From: Cymbomonas tetramitiformis
Taxonomy: Eukaryota > Chlorophyta > Pyramimonadophyceae > Pyramimonadales > Pyramimonadaceae
DNA: 64,000 bases
Direction of reading: 5' to 3'
Assembly (NCBI GenBank): GCA_001247695.2
Contig: LGRX02035195.1
Span: forward strand, 1 to 64,000
Each line of letters starts with the position of its first letter. The first letter of the stretch is position 1. Below are positions 29,650 through 41,800 of the stretch, piece after piece. A model generated the notes under the pieces. That model saw nothing but the letters and a program-made list of their open reading frames with translations, did not search any database and was not told where the DNA came from. A program made the translations under genes and the position numbers.

Positions 29650-30600
29650 CTTACTTAAATCGACCCCGGGACCACTGCGGAAGAGCCATCTCAACAGGAC
29701 CGCCGGGAGGAACGGTCAGAGGCAGAATACCTGGAGCGGATGCTCCTCAGGGAACAGGATACGGAGCCATGGGAGGATCGAACTATCGTATCCCCCCTTC
29801 ATACTCTGAGGGGGACACTCAGTACAGGAAGGACGGGAAGGATCACCCCGGTCCCGGAGACCCACCAAATGACATGCCGCACTTCCACGGTGCGGACACA
29901 GTTATAGGAGGTTGAATTTCAAAAGTTTTGACCCGGAAGTCGTTTGGGGTCGGGTGGGAGGAGGGGAGGGGGGCTTTGGGCTTTGGCCGAAGGTTTTTGA
30001 AAAAGGTTTATGTATGGGGCTTGTTGAGGGCATTTTCAAGGTGGCGGGGGCTTGGGTTGGACCTTCGGCCCCGACAAAGGGGCGGGGGAAATTCGGCGAT
30101 GACAAAGGTGGGGGTTGGAGTGGATTTAGGATTTGGGCCTAAACCCCCATACGATTTCCACGCCATTTTCTTTTGAAAATTCGACCTCCTATTATGCTCA
30201 AAGCCGGCGCGGAGGACGTCAGGGATGCCCTTCAGGGGCAGCCCGACAGCACACACAAGGAACGGACGTAGATGAAATTCACCTCATAGAAGTAGCGTTT
30301 ACGCGGGACACGAGGTGGTACGAAGCCCTCAATGAAAAAAATTAACAAGTATGAACCCCTAATAAGAACTTTCAGACGACAGAGGTACAAGGTCTTCTTC
30401 TACCCAATTATCTTTGGAGTAACAGGGTCGGTCGAATACAACGAGAGAGCTCTCACACAGCACCTTGGTTTCAAAAGAAAATAAGCAAAGGCCCTCCTGA
30501 AATCTATCAGCGGCATTGCGGCGGCGCGGGCCACCAAGATGCAGATAGCGCATGACCGAAAGAAGAGGCCAACAAAAACAGCAAAAAACCACCAGAGTGC
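29650..30600 (+). pseudogene. LINE (non-LTR retrotransposon) 3' remnant, interrupted by a MITE
   Basis: After removing the MITE at 29905-30191, the sequence reads ADTVMLKAGAEDV..., then, after a stop and a frame change, DEIHLIEVAFTRDTRWYEAL, then, after a frameshift in an A-run near 30340, KYEPLIRTFRRQRYKV and GVTGSVEYNERALTQHLGF. These blocks align in order with the LINE C-terminus at 46.9-47.3 kb (VDIVMLEGTEQG, HIHLVKVTYTDEMSWEEAL, KYTPLVKLLELYGYKV, NTGTIYEHTEKILTKHLGF). An in-frame TAA after FKRK marks decay. Confidence 0.65.
29905..30191. mobile_element. PIF/Harbinger-like MITE (287 bp) inside the LINE remnant
   Basis: The inverted ends read TAGGAGGTTGAATTTCAAAA and TAGGAGGTCGAATTTTCAAA. 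A TTA triplet is duplicated (29902-29904 and 30192-30194), matching the TWA preference of Harbinger elements. Removal restores the LINE frame. The interior is G-rich and non-coding. Confidence 0.82.
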
Positions 30601-32440
30601 GCATATTGCTTGCAATCCTCCGATGCTCGCCTACATATTGTGACGGAAATAATGTTTCAACACTTAGGGGAAGCTGCAACTCGCAGAATCACATGATTCA
30701 AGCGGACGCGCAATGAAGAGGAATGCTGGTGTCTCAGAGTCATAACCGAGTCCTGGTGGGTTGATTTCGCACAACCCAAATTCGACGGTGATAGTTAGGG
30801 TTCCACGTTGGTTATCGATGTATACCGTCGGGTATATCGCGATATGGCTGGCCGACGCGCGACACACATGCGGTCACGAATATGTTCTAAAGTCCCAAGC
30901 AAACGCCCATGTAGGCCATCATTGACCTGGCGGGGGAAAATAGTGCAGCTGCAATCGGCACGGCACATTGTTGGCTATATTTTGGAGTGTAATCTCAAAA
31001 GAAGAGAAGCCAAAAACCCTCAACCTTAAACAAATCGACATACCGTACACGAAGATTTGAAAGTAGCATAGGAAGGTGCCTCGGCATGACGGGGCCTATC
31101 GCTGGTCTCTTATTTCGGGACCTGTCGCAGGTCCCTCGGGGTACAGTATGTCGCAGGTCCCTCGCAGGGGGGCACACGAACCCCTGCGGTGAGCTCACGT
31201 GGCTCAATGCACCGACTATCGGCGATTTTGCTATCGGGCAAGTTCTCGGCTAGGTCGGCTCCGGTCCAGGCTGAACGGCCACCATGCCGCGATCGTGTGC
31301 CAAGGGTGTCAAGGGACGGTGCCCGACCCCACACGAGAGGCGGCGGCGATGCGCTCGAGTTTAGGTTCTTGATGCACCGGCCTTGCAACCCCCATTCCCA
31401 CCACCCCTTGCCTTCATCATCACCCGCCCCCGCCCCCGCCACCCCCGTCGCCCCGCTTTGAACTACCCCTCCCGCCTCCAAGTCAGTGCATTTTCCGGAC
31501 TCGGTCCGTATGTTGGGCGCCCCCAATACCTAAATACGCGAAGGTATCCATATGTGTGGCCCTCCCGCACCTGTTCACATGTGATGGGATAGCCATGGAC
31601 CGTATACTCCCGTGCTTCTGCCCGTCCTATATGATGGTGTGACACGCACCCCCCCCCACGTATGGGACGATGCTCCCACGCACATGTGTGTGATAAAAGT
31701 GGTAGCTGCGCGCCATCCAAGTCCCGTGTACATGATGGTGTCATGATGGTGGAGGCCATAATAATTGTGCATTCTCCAAATCTTTAGCACTTCAATTAAC
31801 ATGTACAATTCCGACTCCGCACGTTCACATTCTGTTAATGTTTCCATTTGTTACTCACCAGGATGCATAGAGATATCTGGGCATATTACAATGCAGCAAC
31901 TGTTTGTATATTCGATTCATTTACAAAAGGATACGATCTAAAAATCGGAAGGCAGTGAACCTCCGTGTATGTGTATCTAAAATTCAACAACGACCAAACA
32001 CTTGAAAGGATGTTAAAGCAACACATAGCTGCCGTACACTGGGTCGAAGACGATACCATGCGTGGTAGGCTCACACATGAGCTTTATAATTGCCCCTCAC
32101 ATACGAAACCTACTGATGTTGCTTCTTAGGAAGTGACAACCTGATAGCTTCCGTCGGCATTGAACTATGATCTTTGTTTAGCTCTAAAATATGAGGTGGA
32201 AGCCCTTCACTACTGGGAAAAGAGAGTGCCGATTGTGGCTCCAATTTCATTGTGGACATCTTCATGCTGGGATCCTTTCTTTGTTCCGCTGGTGTCTGCA
32301 TGACCATCCCAATCACAAGCACTCAAGTTTTAAAGTCGGCTTGGTTGAATGCTGGTGAGTGAAGCTCGGCTCTAACAAGTTACCAACTCTTCAGTCTGCA
32401 GGGGAACTGAGAGAAGGCACTGCTTTGAAAATCCGCCCGA
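30601..32440. other. Region without a supported gene
   Basis: Short frames only. A plus-strand stretch at 31960-32130 (VYLKFNNDQTLERMLKQ...) reads somewhat like protein but has no start, splice or homology support. Confidence 0.35.
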
Positions 32441-32442
32441 AG

Positions 32443-33718
32443 GGCAGTCCCACACACACTGCCCTCTACCACCCGGAGGGCAGTCCCACACACACTGCCC
32501 TCTACCACCCGGAGGGCAGTCCCACACACACTGCCCTCTACCACCCGGAGGGCAGTCCCGCACACACTGCCCTCTACCACCCGGAGGGCAGTCCCACACA
32601 CACTGCCCTCTACCACCCGGAGGGCAGTCCCACACACACTGCCCTCTACCACCCGGAGGGCAGTCCCCCACACACTGCCCTCTACCACCCGGAGGGCAGT
32701 CCCACACACACTGCCCTCTACCACCCGGAGGGCAGTCCCACACACACTGCCCTCTACCACCCGGAGGGCAGTCCCCCACACACTGCCCTCTACCACCCGG
32801 AGGGCAGTCCCACACACACTGCCCTCTACCACCTGATCGGTCCCACACCTGCCCTCTACCACCCAGTCGGTCCACTGCCCTCTACCACCGAATCGGTCCC
32901 ACACCTGCCCTCTACCACCCAGTCGGTCCCCTTTTTCTTGCCCTCTACCACCCGGTGGTCCCACACACCAAATCTTGCCCTCTACCACCCGGAGGAGCAG
33001 TCCCACACACACTGCCCTCTCACCACCCGGGTGGTCCCACACACTGCCCTCCACCCGGAGGGATGGTTCCCGCACCACCACTGCCCTCTGCACCACCGAG
33101 TGGTCCCACACACACGCCTCCCCGGAGTGATCCACACCACTGCCCTCCTGCCCGGAGGGTGGTCCCACTGCCCTCTACCACCCGGAGGGTGGGTCCCACC
33201 TTGCCCTCTACCACCCGGTGGTCCCCCCACACACTGCCCTCTACCACCCGGGCTCGGTCCCACACACACTGCCCTCTACCACCCAGAGAGGACAGTCCCA
33301 CACACACTGCCCTCTAACACCCGGAGGGTGTAGTCCCCACACCTGCCCTCTACCACCACTGCCCTCTACCACCCGGAGGGCAGTCCCACACACACTGCCC
33401 TCTACCACCCGGAGGGCAGTCCCACACACACTGCCCTCTACCACCCGGAGGGCAGTCCCCCACACACTGCCCTCTACCACCCGGAGGGCAGTCCCACACA
33501 CACTGCCCTCTACCACCCGGAGGGCAGTCCCACACACACTGCCCTCTACCACCCGGAGGGCAGTCCCGCACACACTGCCCTCTACCACCCGGAGGGCAGT
33601 CCCACACACACTGCCCTCTACCACCCGGAGGGCAGTCCCACACACACTGCCCTCTACCACCCGGAGGGCAGTCCCACACACACTGCCCTCTACCACCCGG
33701 AGGGCAGTTCCACGCACT
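32443..33718. repeat. 36-bp minisatellite array just 3' of the SLP2 gene
   Basis: The unit consists of GGCAGTCCCACACACACTGC followed by CCTCTACCACCCGGAG, 36 bases. There are about ten regular copies at 32443-32830, a degenerate centre (32830-33350) and about ten regular copies at 33360-33715. Each unit contains the inverted pair GGCAGT...ACTGCC, so single strands can fold into serial hairpins. The array ends 38 bases from the SLP2 stop codon and probably lies in its 3' untranslated region. Confidence 0.95.
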
Positions 33719-33755
33719 TACCGTTTTAAGAAAGCGGCGCGTGCTTTAGATACAC

Positions 33756-36700
33756 TCACCTTTTCAAGAATGTGGCGCGTGCTGTAGGTGAATTGAGAAT
33801 GGAGCTCACCTTGTCAAGAGCCGCAGGTCCGACCTCCGACAGCTGCTTGTTGCCACGAGAACCAGGGCCACCCATGCCACCCCCTGACATACTCTGATAT
33901 ATGCCTACCGCCTGGGCAACCATGGCAGCAGGGTCACCAGCGTTGGCCGGGAGCACCTGCCACACACACATTCCAAAAGATGCTCATATGCTCGCGTGAA
34001 AGACACCAGCTACAAAGGTGGATCGAAGGGAAGGGGGCGGGCATGGTGCTTACACAGCAGTCTGCAACTAGACACACACAAGGGGTCCCACCAGGGCGTC
34101 GCTTCGCAAAGGCCTATCCATCAAGAGTTCCATGCGCAAGGGGTCCCACCAAGGTGTTGCCTTCCTTCGCAATTTCCTTGAATGCAGAGATGTAGTCGGC
34201 CGCAAGCTTCATGTTCACCGCCTGGCGAGCCACACCGTTACCCTCCTCCTGAACAACTCTGGGATCACTCCTGGGAGCAACTTCGTCAGCGCGGGGTGTG
34301 CTGCCTAGACCGCACGGAGCTCTTCCTTCACCCTCGCTAACTGATGGCGAGAGAGCTGCTCACCCATTCAGCATTGGTGGAAGCGTCAAACCTAGAGAAC
34401 GGGTCGCTCAGGTCGCCCGCAGGGCGAAATGTGCTCCATGCGAGGCCCATGCAGCGCAGGTGCATCTCTCCACAGGAGAGCATCGGAGGGTCGCATCTCT
34501 CCACAGGAGAGCATCGGAGGGTCGCATCTCTCCACAAGAGAGCATCGGAGGGTCGCATCTCTCCACAGGAGAGCATCGGAGGGTCGCACCTCTCCACAGG
34601 AGAGCATCGGAGGGTCGCATCTCTCCACAGGAGAGCATCGGAGGGTCGCCTCTCTCCACAGGAGAGCATCGGAGGGTCTTCGCAAGCCCTCGGCATATCA
34701 TAGGCGTGGCAGGAGCAACGCCCTCGGCGAATACTTCCAAGCTAGACTTGCGTCGGAGCGGGGAAGGGGGCACAATATGGATCTCACTAATCTCACCGAG
34801 CGCCGCATGCTGGGGCCTGGCCTTCTGAGTCATACCTGAGGACCCCCCTGCTTGAGAATGGCCTCGCTCATCACCTCTATCCCGCCGGCGTTGGCCTCCG
34901 CGGTGACCCTGATAGCCTCCGCAGTACCTGTGCGCACAAGGCACCCAAGCCCGCCCCATAGGTCGACCACCCCACTGCCTGGGCACTCTCTGGGCTGCCT
35001 TGGCTCACGAGGGCGGTCGGTCTTCCATCCTCGCAGGTCCGCTGGTGTACCTCCTGCGCCGTACAACTCTGACAGCATCGCGCACAGCGCAGCGTGACAT
35101 GGGGTTGGCCGTGGCGCACGCTGTGAGAGGGCAGGCCAGAGTACCTTCGGCATTGTTGATGGCGGACACCTTGGCAGCCTCTGACAATAGCACCTGCTCC
35201 ATCTTTTGGCCCATTGCGCGGTTCTTCTGAGACTCCATCTCGCCTGCCGCCACCCACAACGCACTCCGGCGTTACCAAAGTGGCAAAGTGTGTAACCCCT
35301 CCCCCCTTCCACTCCATCCTAGCTGTGACTTCCTTCATGGGTAACCCCTCCCCCCTTCCACTCCACCCTAGCTGTGACTTTCCACGCCGGCAAGCCCTCC
35401 TCCACTACATCCTGGCTGTGACTTCCCACGCCGGCAAGCCCTCCTCCACTACATCCTGGCTGTGACTTCCCACGCCGGCAAGCCCTCCTCCACTACATCC
35501 TGGCTGTGACTTCCCACGCCGGCAAGCCCTCCTCCACTGCATCCTCGCTGCGACTTAACCACTCGCAGACCCCACCCTGCACCCCTCGCTAGCTGCAGCT
35601 TGAGACGCTTTCATCCCTCTGCCTCCCACCCTAGCTGTTCGGCCCGACGTGGACAGCTAACTGATCGACAACCACGCACAAGCTCTTCGAATCTGGCTCC
35701 GCGCAAACGCCCACCTCGGGGCTCTCTCTCTGCACGGACGCCCGCCTCGGGGCTCTCTCTCTCTCTGCACGGACGCCCGCCTCGGGGCTCTCTCTCTCTC
35801 TCTGCACGGACGCCCGCCTGAGTGACGAAACCTTTGGGTTGCGCAGCCTATATTCCACAGCTTTATGAGCTGCCGGCCTTGCCTCTCGCCCGTGGCGCGC
35901 GCTTTGAGATACTTTGAAGCACGGCGCAACACAAGAGCCCGCAGAAGCGCCAGGGAGCGCTCGGCTGGCTCCTCGAAACCGGGCGCCTTCGCAGGATTGC
36001 TGCACCCTGCACAGCAACGATCGCTGTAGCCTCGCTAGCGCTGAGCGTCTGTGAGTGCGCTCGAGACGTGCACCACACTAAGCTGGGCTGCACGGACACC
36101 AGTAAGAAGTCTGCCTCACGAGTGTGGGAATCTGGCTGAAAATTCGAGGCGCAATATCCCCTCCCAAACACGGGGTCGCCCACGCCTCGCGCTCGGACAT
36201 GATTCTGGGACTCCCACTTCCTCTGCGTACCTTCGGACTCGAGAATGGATGCTCGCTTACGTCGCTCCGCCTCGGCTTGCATTTCCATAGCAGCTTGGAT
36301 CGAGCGTGGTGGCGTGATGTCCCCTGCAGTAGGGTGGCGGCGCTCAGCGTTCGTGTACGAGAGAAAGAAAACGACTTGCGCATTGCAGGCGTATCTGAGG
36401 AGCCTTGGATTGGGCCGAACGGAGTACATCTGAGACCGTGAGAGGATCGAGTAGCGACTAACATCAACTGCAAACTGTCTGGCCCGCGCCGACGTATACA
36501 GCCTTAACGTCCACCGTCCACTTAAAGAGGACACGCGGAATAAAACTAACGATGTATGTAGTCAGAGAGGATATTGGAAACCGAATTCAAGCAGAAGCAA
36601 CACTGCCGCCTCTCTGCCCGAAACGAGGAGATCGCGAGAATCCGAACTTACTGATTTCGTATCGGAGGCACTCGACGCCCCAGTCCCCCGAAGCGGCGTT

Positions 36701-38232
36701 TATCGCTTTCTGCACAGTAAGAGGGCCGAGGGTGGGATTAGTTCCCTGTACAGCACGTAATGAACTTGCATGAAGGCGTTTGAGGGTGGATGTATGTCGC
36801 ACCACAATGTTGGCGTTCAGAGTATCGCGTTCTTCGAAAGTTTTGTCCAGAGAAATCTGCGCGGAAATGCAGGTTGTATGCTAAGGCACCATCACCACGC
36901 CTGCGCCTGGGGAAAGCTCTAGAAGCTATTGCTCTCGGCTGCTTCATTGTAAGGACGGCAGCAGCCAAGAACTGTGGCAGGTCGGGATGCAGCTACAGCC
37001 GCGAAAGTGAACCCGCTTCAAAGAAAGAGGCCGCAGGTCAGTTGGGAGTGCACACCGCTGGTGGGACTCAAAGACGCGGATATGGGGTCAGAGGTGACGC
37101 CAGTGCGGCTAAGCAAAACAAGTAGCCGCACGAGGTGAAGGTTCTTGGGAATCGGGGCACTAGGGCTCTCACTTTCCCAAGTTCGCTGCGCATGGTCGTT
37201 TGCGCTAGCTGTACAATTGCGTACAACGGATTTTCTACACCATAAGAAGCACGTACAGGATCTATCACCTGCGTCATCGACACGCACGTGTGCCGTCGTG
37301 TCAGTGAGAGCGCCTCTTCGCTTGCCGTTGAAAGCACACGGCAAGCAGTGATGCCTTTCAAGATTCATAAACCAGGAGCACAACGCTTGGGTCAAACGTG
37401 TGCCTCCGCTTGGCAAATTGGTGATACCTTGACGTACAAAATTCCATCAATGCTGATCGCAACGTTATCCTTCGTAATCGCGGTTTGATTCGGAATCGCG
37501 ACCGCTTCCTCTGCAGTCAAGAAGACCACAGTGCCCATAAAAAAGCGTCAAACCCGCAGAGGAAAAAAGACAATACAGGGAACAGATTTAAGTGGGGGAA
37601 TAAACGATGCTCAACAGGCTGTCTCAAGAAAACGTTTTCGAGAGATCGAAACTGATGAGCTTCTTACACCAGGTTGCAAGATCAATGCACGGCACACCGA
37701 GTTATTCCTGTGCTGATGATGTGCAGCACTTCACCCAACAATCTTGAACATAGATGGAAATCATTATATACGGCAACCCAGACAACCATCAATAGGATAC
37801 CTTTGAGGTGCCAGACGTAAGCGACGTTGTCAACCTGAGGGGGGAATCCTATTTGCTCAGTTGCCTAAAGCCGCACGAAGAGATTTAACAAAACAGAACT
37901 GCAGAAAAAGGTTGCATTAGGGGGGGATGCCGTACCAAGGGAATCAAGAAGTGGATACCGGAGTCGAGGGTTCTGTGGAACTTGCCGAACCGCTCTACCA
38001 CCATGGATGTTCTTTCAGGGACAATCTTCACCCCCAAGTTTGTAACGTTCTTTTTCCCGAAACGCGTACTGCTGCTATCACCACTTCCTTCTGCATCGGC
38101 AAAGAAGGATCGTGATGGAATGATGTTCTGTGCAAGGGGGAAAAGCTCCCGGTGTGGAGCGTGCGCCGTAGAAGACGCCTTGAGAGCTGTTGAGGAACGC
38201 CGAATCAGCGATCGTGCAGAATACCTAAGCAT
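33756..38232 (-). CDS. SLP2: Mitochondrial stomatin-like protein 2 (SPFH family), 11 exons
   Basis: Minus-strand exons: 38232-37936, 37834-37801, 37510-37428, 37268-37173, 36856-36803, 36709-36652, 36323-36231, 35243-35145, 34927-34836, 34248-34150 and 33956-33756. All introns are GT-AG with compatible phases, giving 401 residues. The N-terminus (MLRYSARSLIRRSS) is a mitochondrial-type presequence. The SPFH core runs through NLGVKIVPERTSMVVERFGK, AIPNQTAITKDNVAISIDG, SYGVENPLYAIVQLAQTTM, ISLDKTFEERDTLNANIV and WGVECLRYEI. A coiled-coil segment (MEMQAEAERRKRASILESEG) and the AADYISAFKEIAKEGNTL helix precede a glycine-rich tail. Such proteins scaffold inner-membrane domains with prohibitins. 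A donor-like GTGAGC after ALDK could shorten the last exon. Introns 7 and 9 carry minisatellites. Its start faces the ARM gene 629 bp away. Confidence 0.9.
34460..34682. repeat. 31-bp tandem repeat in SLP2 intron 9
   Basis: About seven copies of GCATCTCTCCACAGGAGAGC plus ATCGGAGGGTC. CTCTCC...GGAGAG forms an inverted pair in each unit. The array lies wholly between exons 9 and 10. Confidence 0.95.
35290..35825. repeat. Two tandem arrays in SLP2 intron 7
   Basis: A 44-bp unit (GTGACTTCCCACGCCGGCAA and GCCCTCCTCCACTACATCCTGGCT) is repeated about four times at 35380-35545, with related degenerate copies before it. A 33- to 37-bp unit (CGGACGCCCGCCTCGGGGCT plus a variable CT run) is repeated three times at 35720-35820. 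Both lie between exons 7 and 8. Confidence 0.9.
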
Positions 38233-38860
38233 CTTGACCGTTGTTCTAGAACCAGGTATGTGAATATCAACTTTGACAAGTGTGGAATGCTCTTCCTCTA
38301 CTCACACGCTCACGTTCTCGCACTGTTGGGCTGCACTCGACTGTTTTCCTGTTGTCCACAGGCGAGAGTTGCACCACACGACAGGAACCTAGACGTAGAG
38401 ATAGATGATGCAATTTTGATCGACGCGTTCTTCAACTCGAACTGACCTGACGATGACGTGTGACGATGACGGGAGAGACCCACGCCAGAGGCCAGACCGG
38501 ACGGGAGCGGGAGCGGGAGTGCGCAGCAGGAGTGCGCAGTGCGGAGAGGCGCAGGCGTAGGCGTGGCCTTCTCAGGCGCAGGCGCAGAAAAAAAATGCTG
38601 TTCAGTCATGGGCAAGGGGCAACCTCTGCAGCACCTCTCGCTCCGCTCGCTGCACTGTGCTGTGACACATAACATCCAATTATATAACCCCAAGGAAGGG
38701 TTATATAACCCCACAGCACTGGAATTAGGAACTCCTTGTTCATTCCCCTCGCCTGATGCCACTACACGAACTTCATTTGACACGACCGGGAGGATTCCCA
38801 GAGAGCCGTGGGCCTGTCAATTGATATCTGGCGACTACTTGTCCTCGAAACTCGCGCAAC
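38233..38860. promoter_or_regulatory. Divergent intergenic region between SLP2 and the ARM-repeat gene
   Basis: The two start codons are 629 bases apart and point away from each other, so both promoters must lie here. The region contains TGACGATGACGTGTGACGAT (38449-38468), a cluster of TGACG-type half-sites of the kind bound by bZIP factors. It also contains a dispersed GC-rich repeat (38630-38675) and two TTATATAACCCC repeats (38680-38715). No TATA box can be assigned with certainty. Confidence 0.5.
38630..38675 (+). repeat. Dispersed foldback-type repeat, copy 1
   Basis: It contains GCACCTCTCGCTCCGCTCGC and ends GTGACACATAACAT. The same sequence occurs in reverse complement at 61377-61429, where GTTATGTG...CACATAAC inverted ends are clearer. 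Confidence 0.75.
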
Positions 38861-41800
38861 ATGAGTGCACTCACAACCGTACTTGAAGACAAGACGAAGC
38901 TTATGGCGAGAGAGGTGGACGCCTCTGCGTTGGCCGCCTTGCCACGCCTAGTTGCCACCCTCGAAACAGAGTCCAATAGCACGCACGTTAAGTACACTGC
39001 TGCAGCTGCGCTTGGCTATTTTGCCAAAGGTGATTAGACACGTGCATCCATGGTAGCCGGCACGACTGGTGCTCTCGCCGCGCTTGTTGCGCATTACAAG
39101 CGCCGCGAGTACGGATTCATGGACTCCAAACTGGCGCTGAAGTGGATCGCAGAGACCAGTAAGGAGAACGCCGTGGCGGTGATGGAAGCTGGATTCACGC
39201 CAGGCCCTAAGATGTCGAAAAGGACGGGGGCCGGCTACAAGGCAGAGCAGGACTCTGAGCGCATTATGCAGCCTATTGAAGACGCCGTGAAGGCAGTGTC
39301 CGATCTCGCCAAAGCGAAACCGATCGAAGCGCAGTATCCAGTTAGACACGTTGCGCAGTTGGCGGGCAAACTCATCCATAATTTTTCATACCCATCGGAG
39401 CACCGGCATCTCGAGAGGCAGGCTCTCGCGGACTCTGGCGTAGTCGAGCTACTCGCCTTCCACATGGGACGTAAAAACTGTGGGATCGATTCGGATGTTG
39501 CCAACGCGCTCCGTGACCTCGCGACTCTGCGAGGTTGCGAGCCCCACAATCGCGCAACGTCTGTCGCTAAGGGAGCGCTTGACGCCCTCGGTTCTCTTCA
39601 AGGATAGGTATCGAAAGTTTTAGGCCGTATCAATAGTTTTCGATAGGTCAAATATAAGTATCGATCAATAACAATAAGTCCTCAGGCATATCAATAAATA
39701 ACGATGTCTGACCGAAGTTATCGATAAATAACAATAGTTTGACTTCCCACATTGATCAATATGAATAACTATGCAAAGCGTATCAATAAATAAGTTCCCT
39801 ACGGTGATTATCGATTAATCGATATATCGATAAGTCCTCAACCAAGCCTAACTATTACACAATATATAGGCTTACTGGAATATCCCGGTTCAAGATATCA
39901 GACAGTCAGTGAACCAATATAGATAAACTCTGATAAGAAATAAACCCTAAGCTAGATATACCCGGAACGGTCACGGAGTCGGAACGGTCTCGAGTCTAGC
40001 TACCTGTGACACTCGGTGTGTCACAGCACAGGCTTACGGATCAGTCACGGTCCAGTGTTGGCTACCTAGGAATCTGTCATAGGGGCCTGCACCGGGACTC
40101 CCGGTCAGGGCTGCCTATACAGATTTCAGCACACCACCCCAGCACTGTGGGTGGTGACTGACAGGTAAGTCAGAGAAGTTAAGATAAGTTAGGGTAGGAG
40201 CTAGGGTGACAAACCTAACTGCTAATTCAACTGTGCCATTCTGATACACAAATTGAAACCCTCTAGCCGGCACAAGTGCAGAAATATACAGGCACTCAGG
40301 TCCTGCTAAACTACTGAAAAGCACTGTGGCAGCAAACCAGATTGAAGATTGTAGATGTCAAAGCAAAGCATAAACCCAATTGAAGACCATGTTGAGGTCA
40401 AAGCACATCTCAGTACACCACCAGAAAGTGGTGCACTGCCAGAGCCAGAAGTAAAGCTACTCGGGGTCAAAGTCCAGAGGAGCACCGTCACCACAATGTC
40501 CACGGTAGTAGCTTGCAGCACTGCTCTCCAGTGGGTCAGGCGGCCGGTGAACCACCGTCGCAGCACCCAGGGAGTGCAGTACTGCATCCAGAGTGACGGG
40601 GTCCAGCTCGGATATACCCGGGTAGATGCATAAGTCCCCCCTGCACAGCACAGGCTGCGGTGCAGCCCGACCCGACACCTGTACAGAGTCGATGTCATTG
40701 GCCGCCGTGTAGGCGGCAGCTCCCACTCCCATGATCGAGACCAAAAGAAAGAGAGAGACAAAGTAATGAAACCCCCACGGACCCGCGTGTGCGGGGAAGC
40801 CCCATGGCGGCTTGCCACAACTGTAGGTGCGGGATGCACCACCAGACTGAGGCACGTGGGTCGCGGACTCCGACGCATGATTTGCCGAGATGGCCGGAGT
40901 CCGCGGCTTCACGATGAAGCTGCCGTCGGCGAGGTCCTCGTAATCGTCCGTGTCGTAACCCGTGAGGTCAACCTGCCCGATGGCGGCGTGGTTCACGGTC
41001 TGAACGAACCCAGCGAACTCACCGTCCGCGTCCGCTGTGGTGGTTACCCGCGCCGATTGCAGTGGCGCGGGTTTCACATCCTTTCCCTGCGAGACAGGCA
41101 TAGCAGGGGCCGGCACGGCGGATGCCGATGCCGCCGCACCACCTGCCGGAACCTGCTCCTCCGGCGTGGTCCCCGCCGCGGCGGGTCCGCACACCAGAGC
41201 CGAAGCCTGCTGCTCGATGCCGTCAGGAGGCGGGAAAGATGCGTGTGTGAAGTGCACCTGGTGATTGGCCGCGGAGTGAACCTCCGCGGCAAGATCGTCG
41301 AGCCGTCGAAGAATGTCGTCTCCTACGGGCTCGTCGGAAGCTGACCGCTGCTCCACCGCGAAGCCGTAGGCGGACACGTCGATGCCGCCCACCGCTCCCG
41401 CACAAAGCACCGCAGGCGGCCCGTACGCGGCAGCCGCACGAGCAAAGGACTCCGCGCCATCGTCCGCTGCCTGCTGAAAGAGCGCACACATGGCAAGTGC
41501 ATGCACGCCCTCCGCGTCCTCCTCGTCGATAGGAATGCAGAATGCCGCAGCGGAGGTGGGCGGGTGTTGGCGCCCGCCCAACGGGCAGTCGCGGTAGAAG
41601 TGGTAGCTCTCACCTTTGCCCGCTTTCTTGCACCTGCCACAGAACGGCTTTGCTCGCTGGTCGTCCCGGTCGAATCCCACGGGCGGCACCTTGTGCTGCC
41701 CCATACGGTAGCCTCTCGGCTGCTGTGCACGCTGCTGCTGCTGCTGCCGCTGCTGCACCCGCTGCTGCCGCACCACCGGAGCGCTCTCCCCGTGCTGCCG

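Noticed and set aside
31960..32130. Possible exon VYLKFNNDQTLERMLKQ
   Set aside because: Protein-like over a short stretch only; no start, splice partner or recognisable family.
32443..33718. CRISPR-like array of 36-bp repeats
   Set aside because: Units are directly contiguous with no unique spacers, and the setting is eukaryotic with introns and transposons; it is a minisatellite.
32359..33787. Long repetitive open frames on both strands over the 36-bp array
   Set aside because: A 36-base unit without stops gives open frames on both strands by construction; no independent evidence of translation.
39035..39050. An intron explaining the TAG in the ARM gene
   Set aside because: The only nearby GT and AG would give an intron of about 8 bases; frame is the same on both sides, so a nonsense or read-through codon is simpler.
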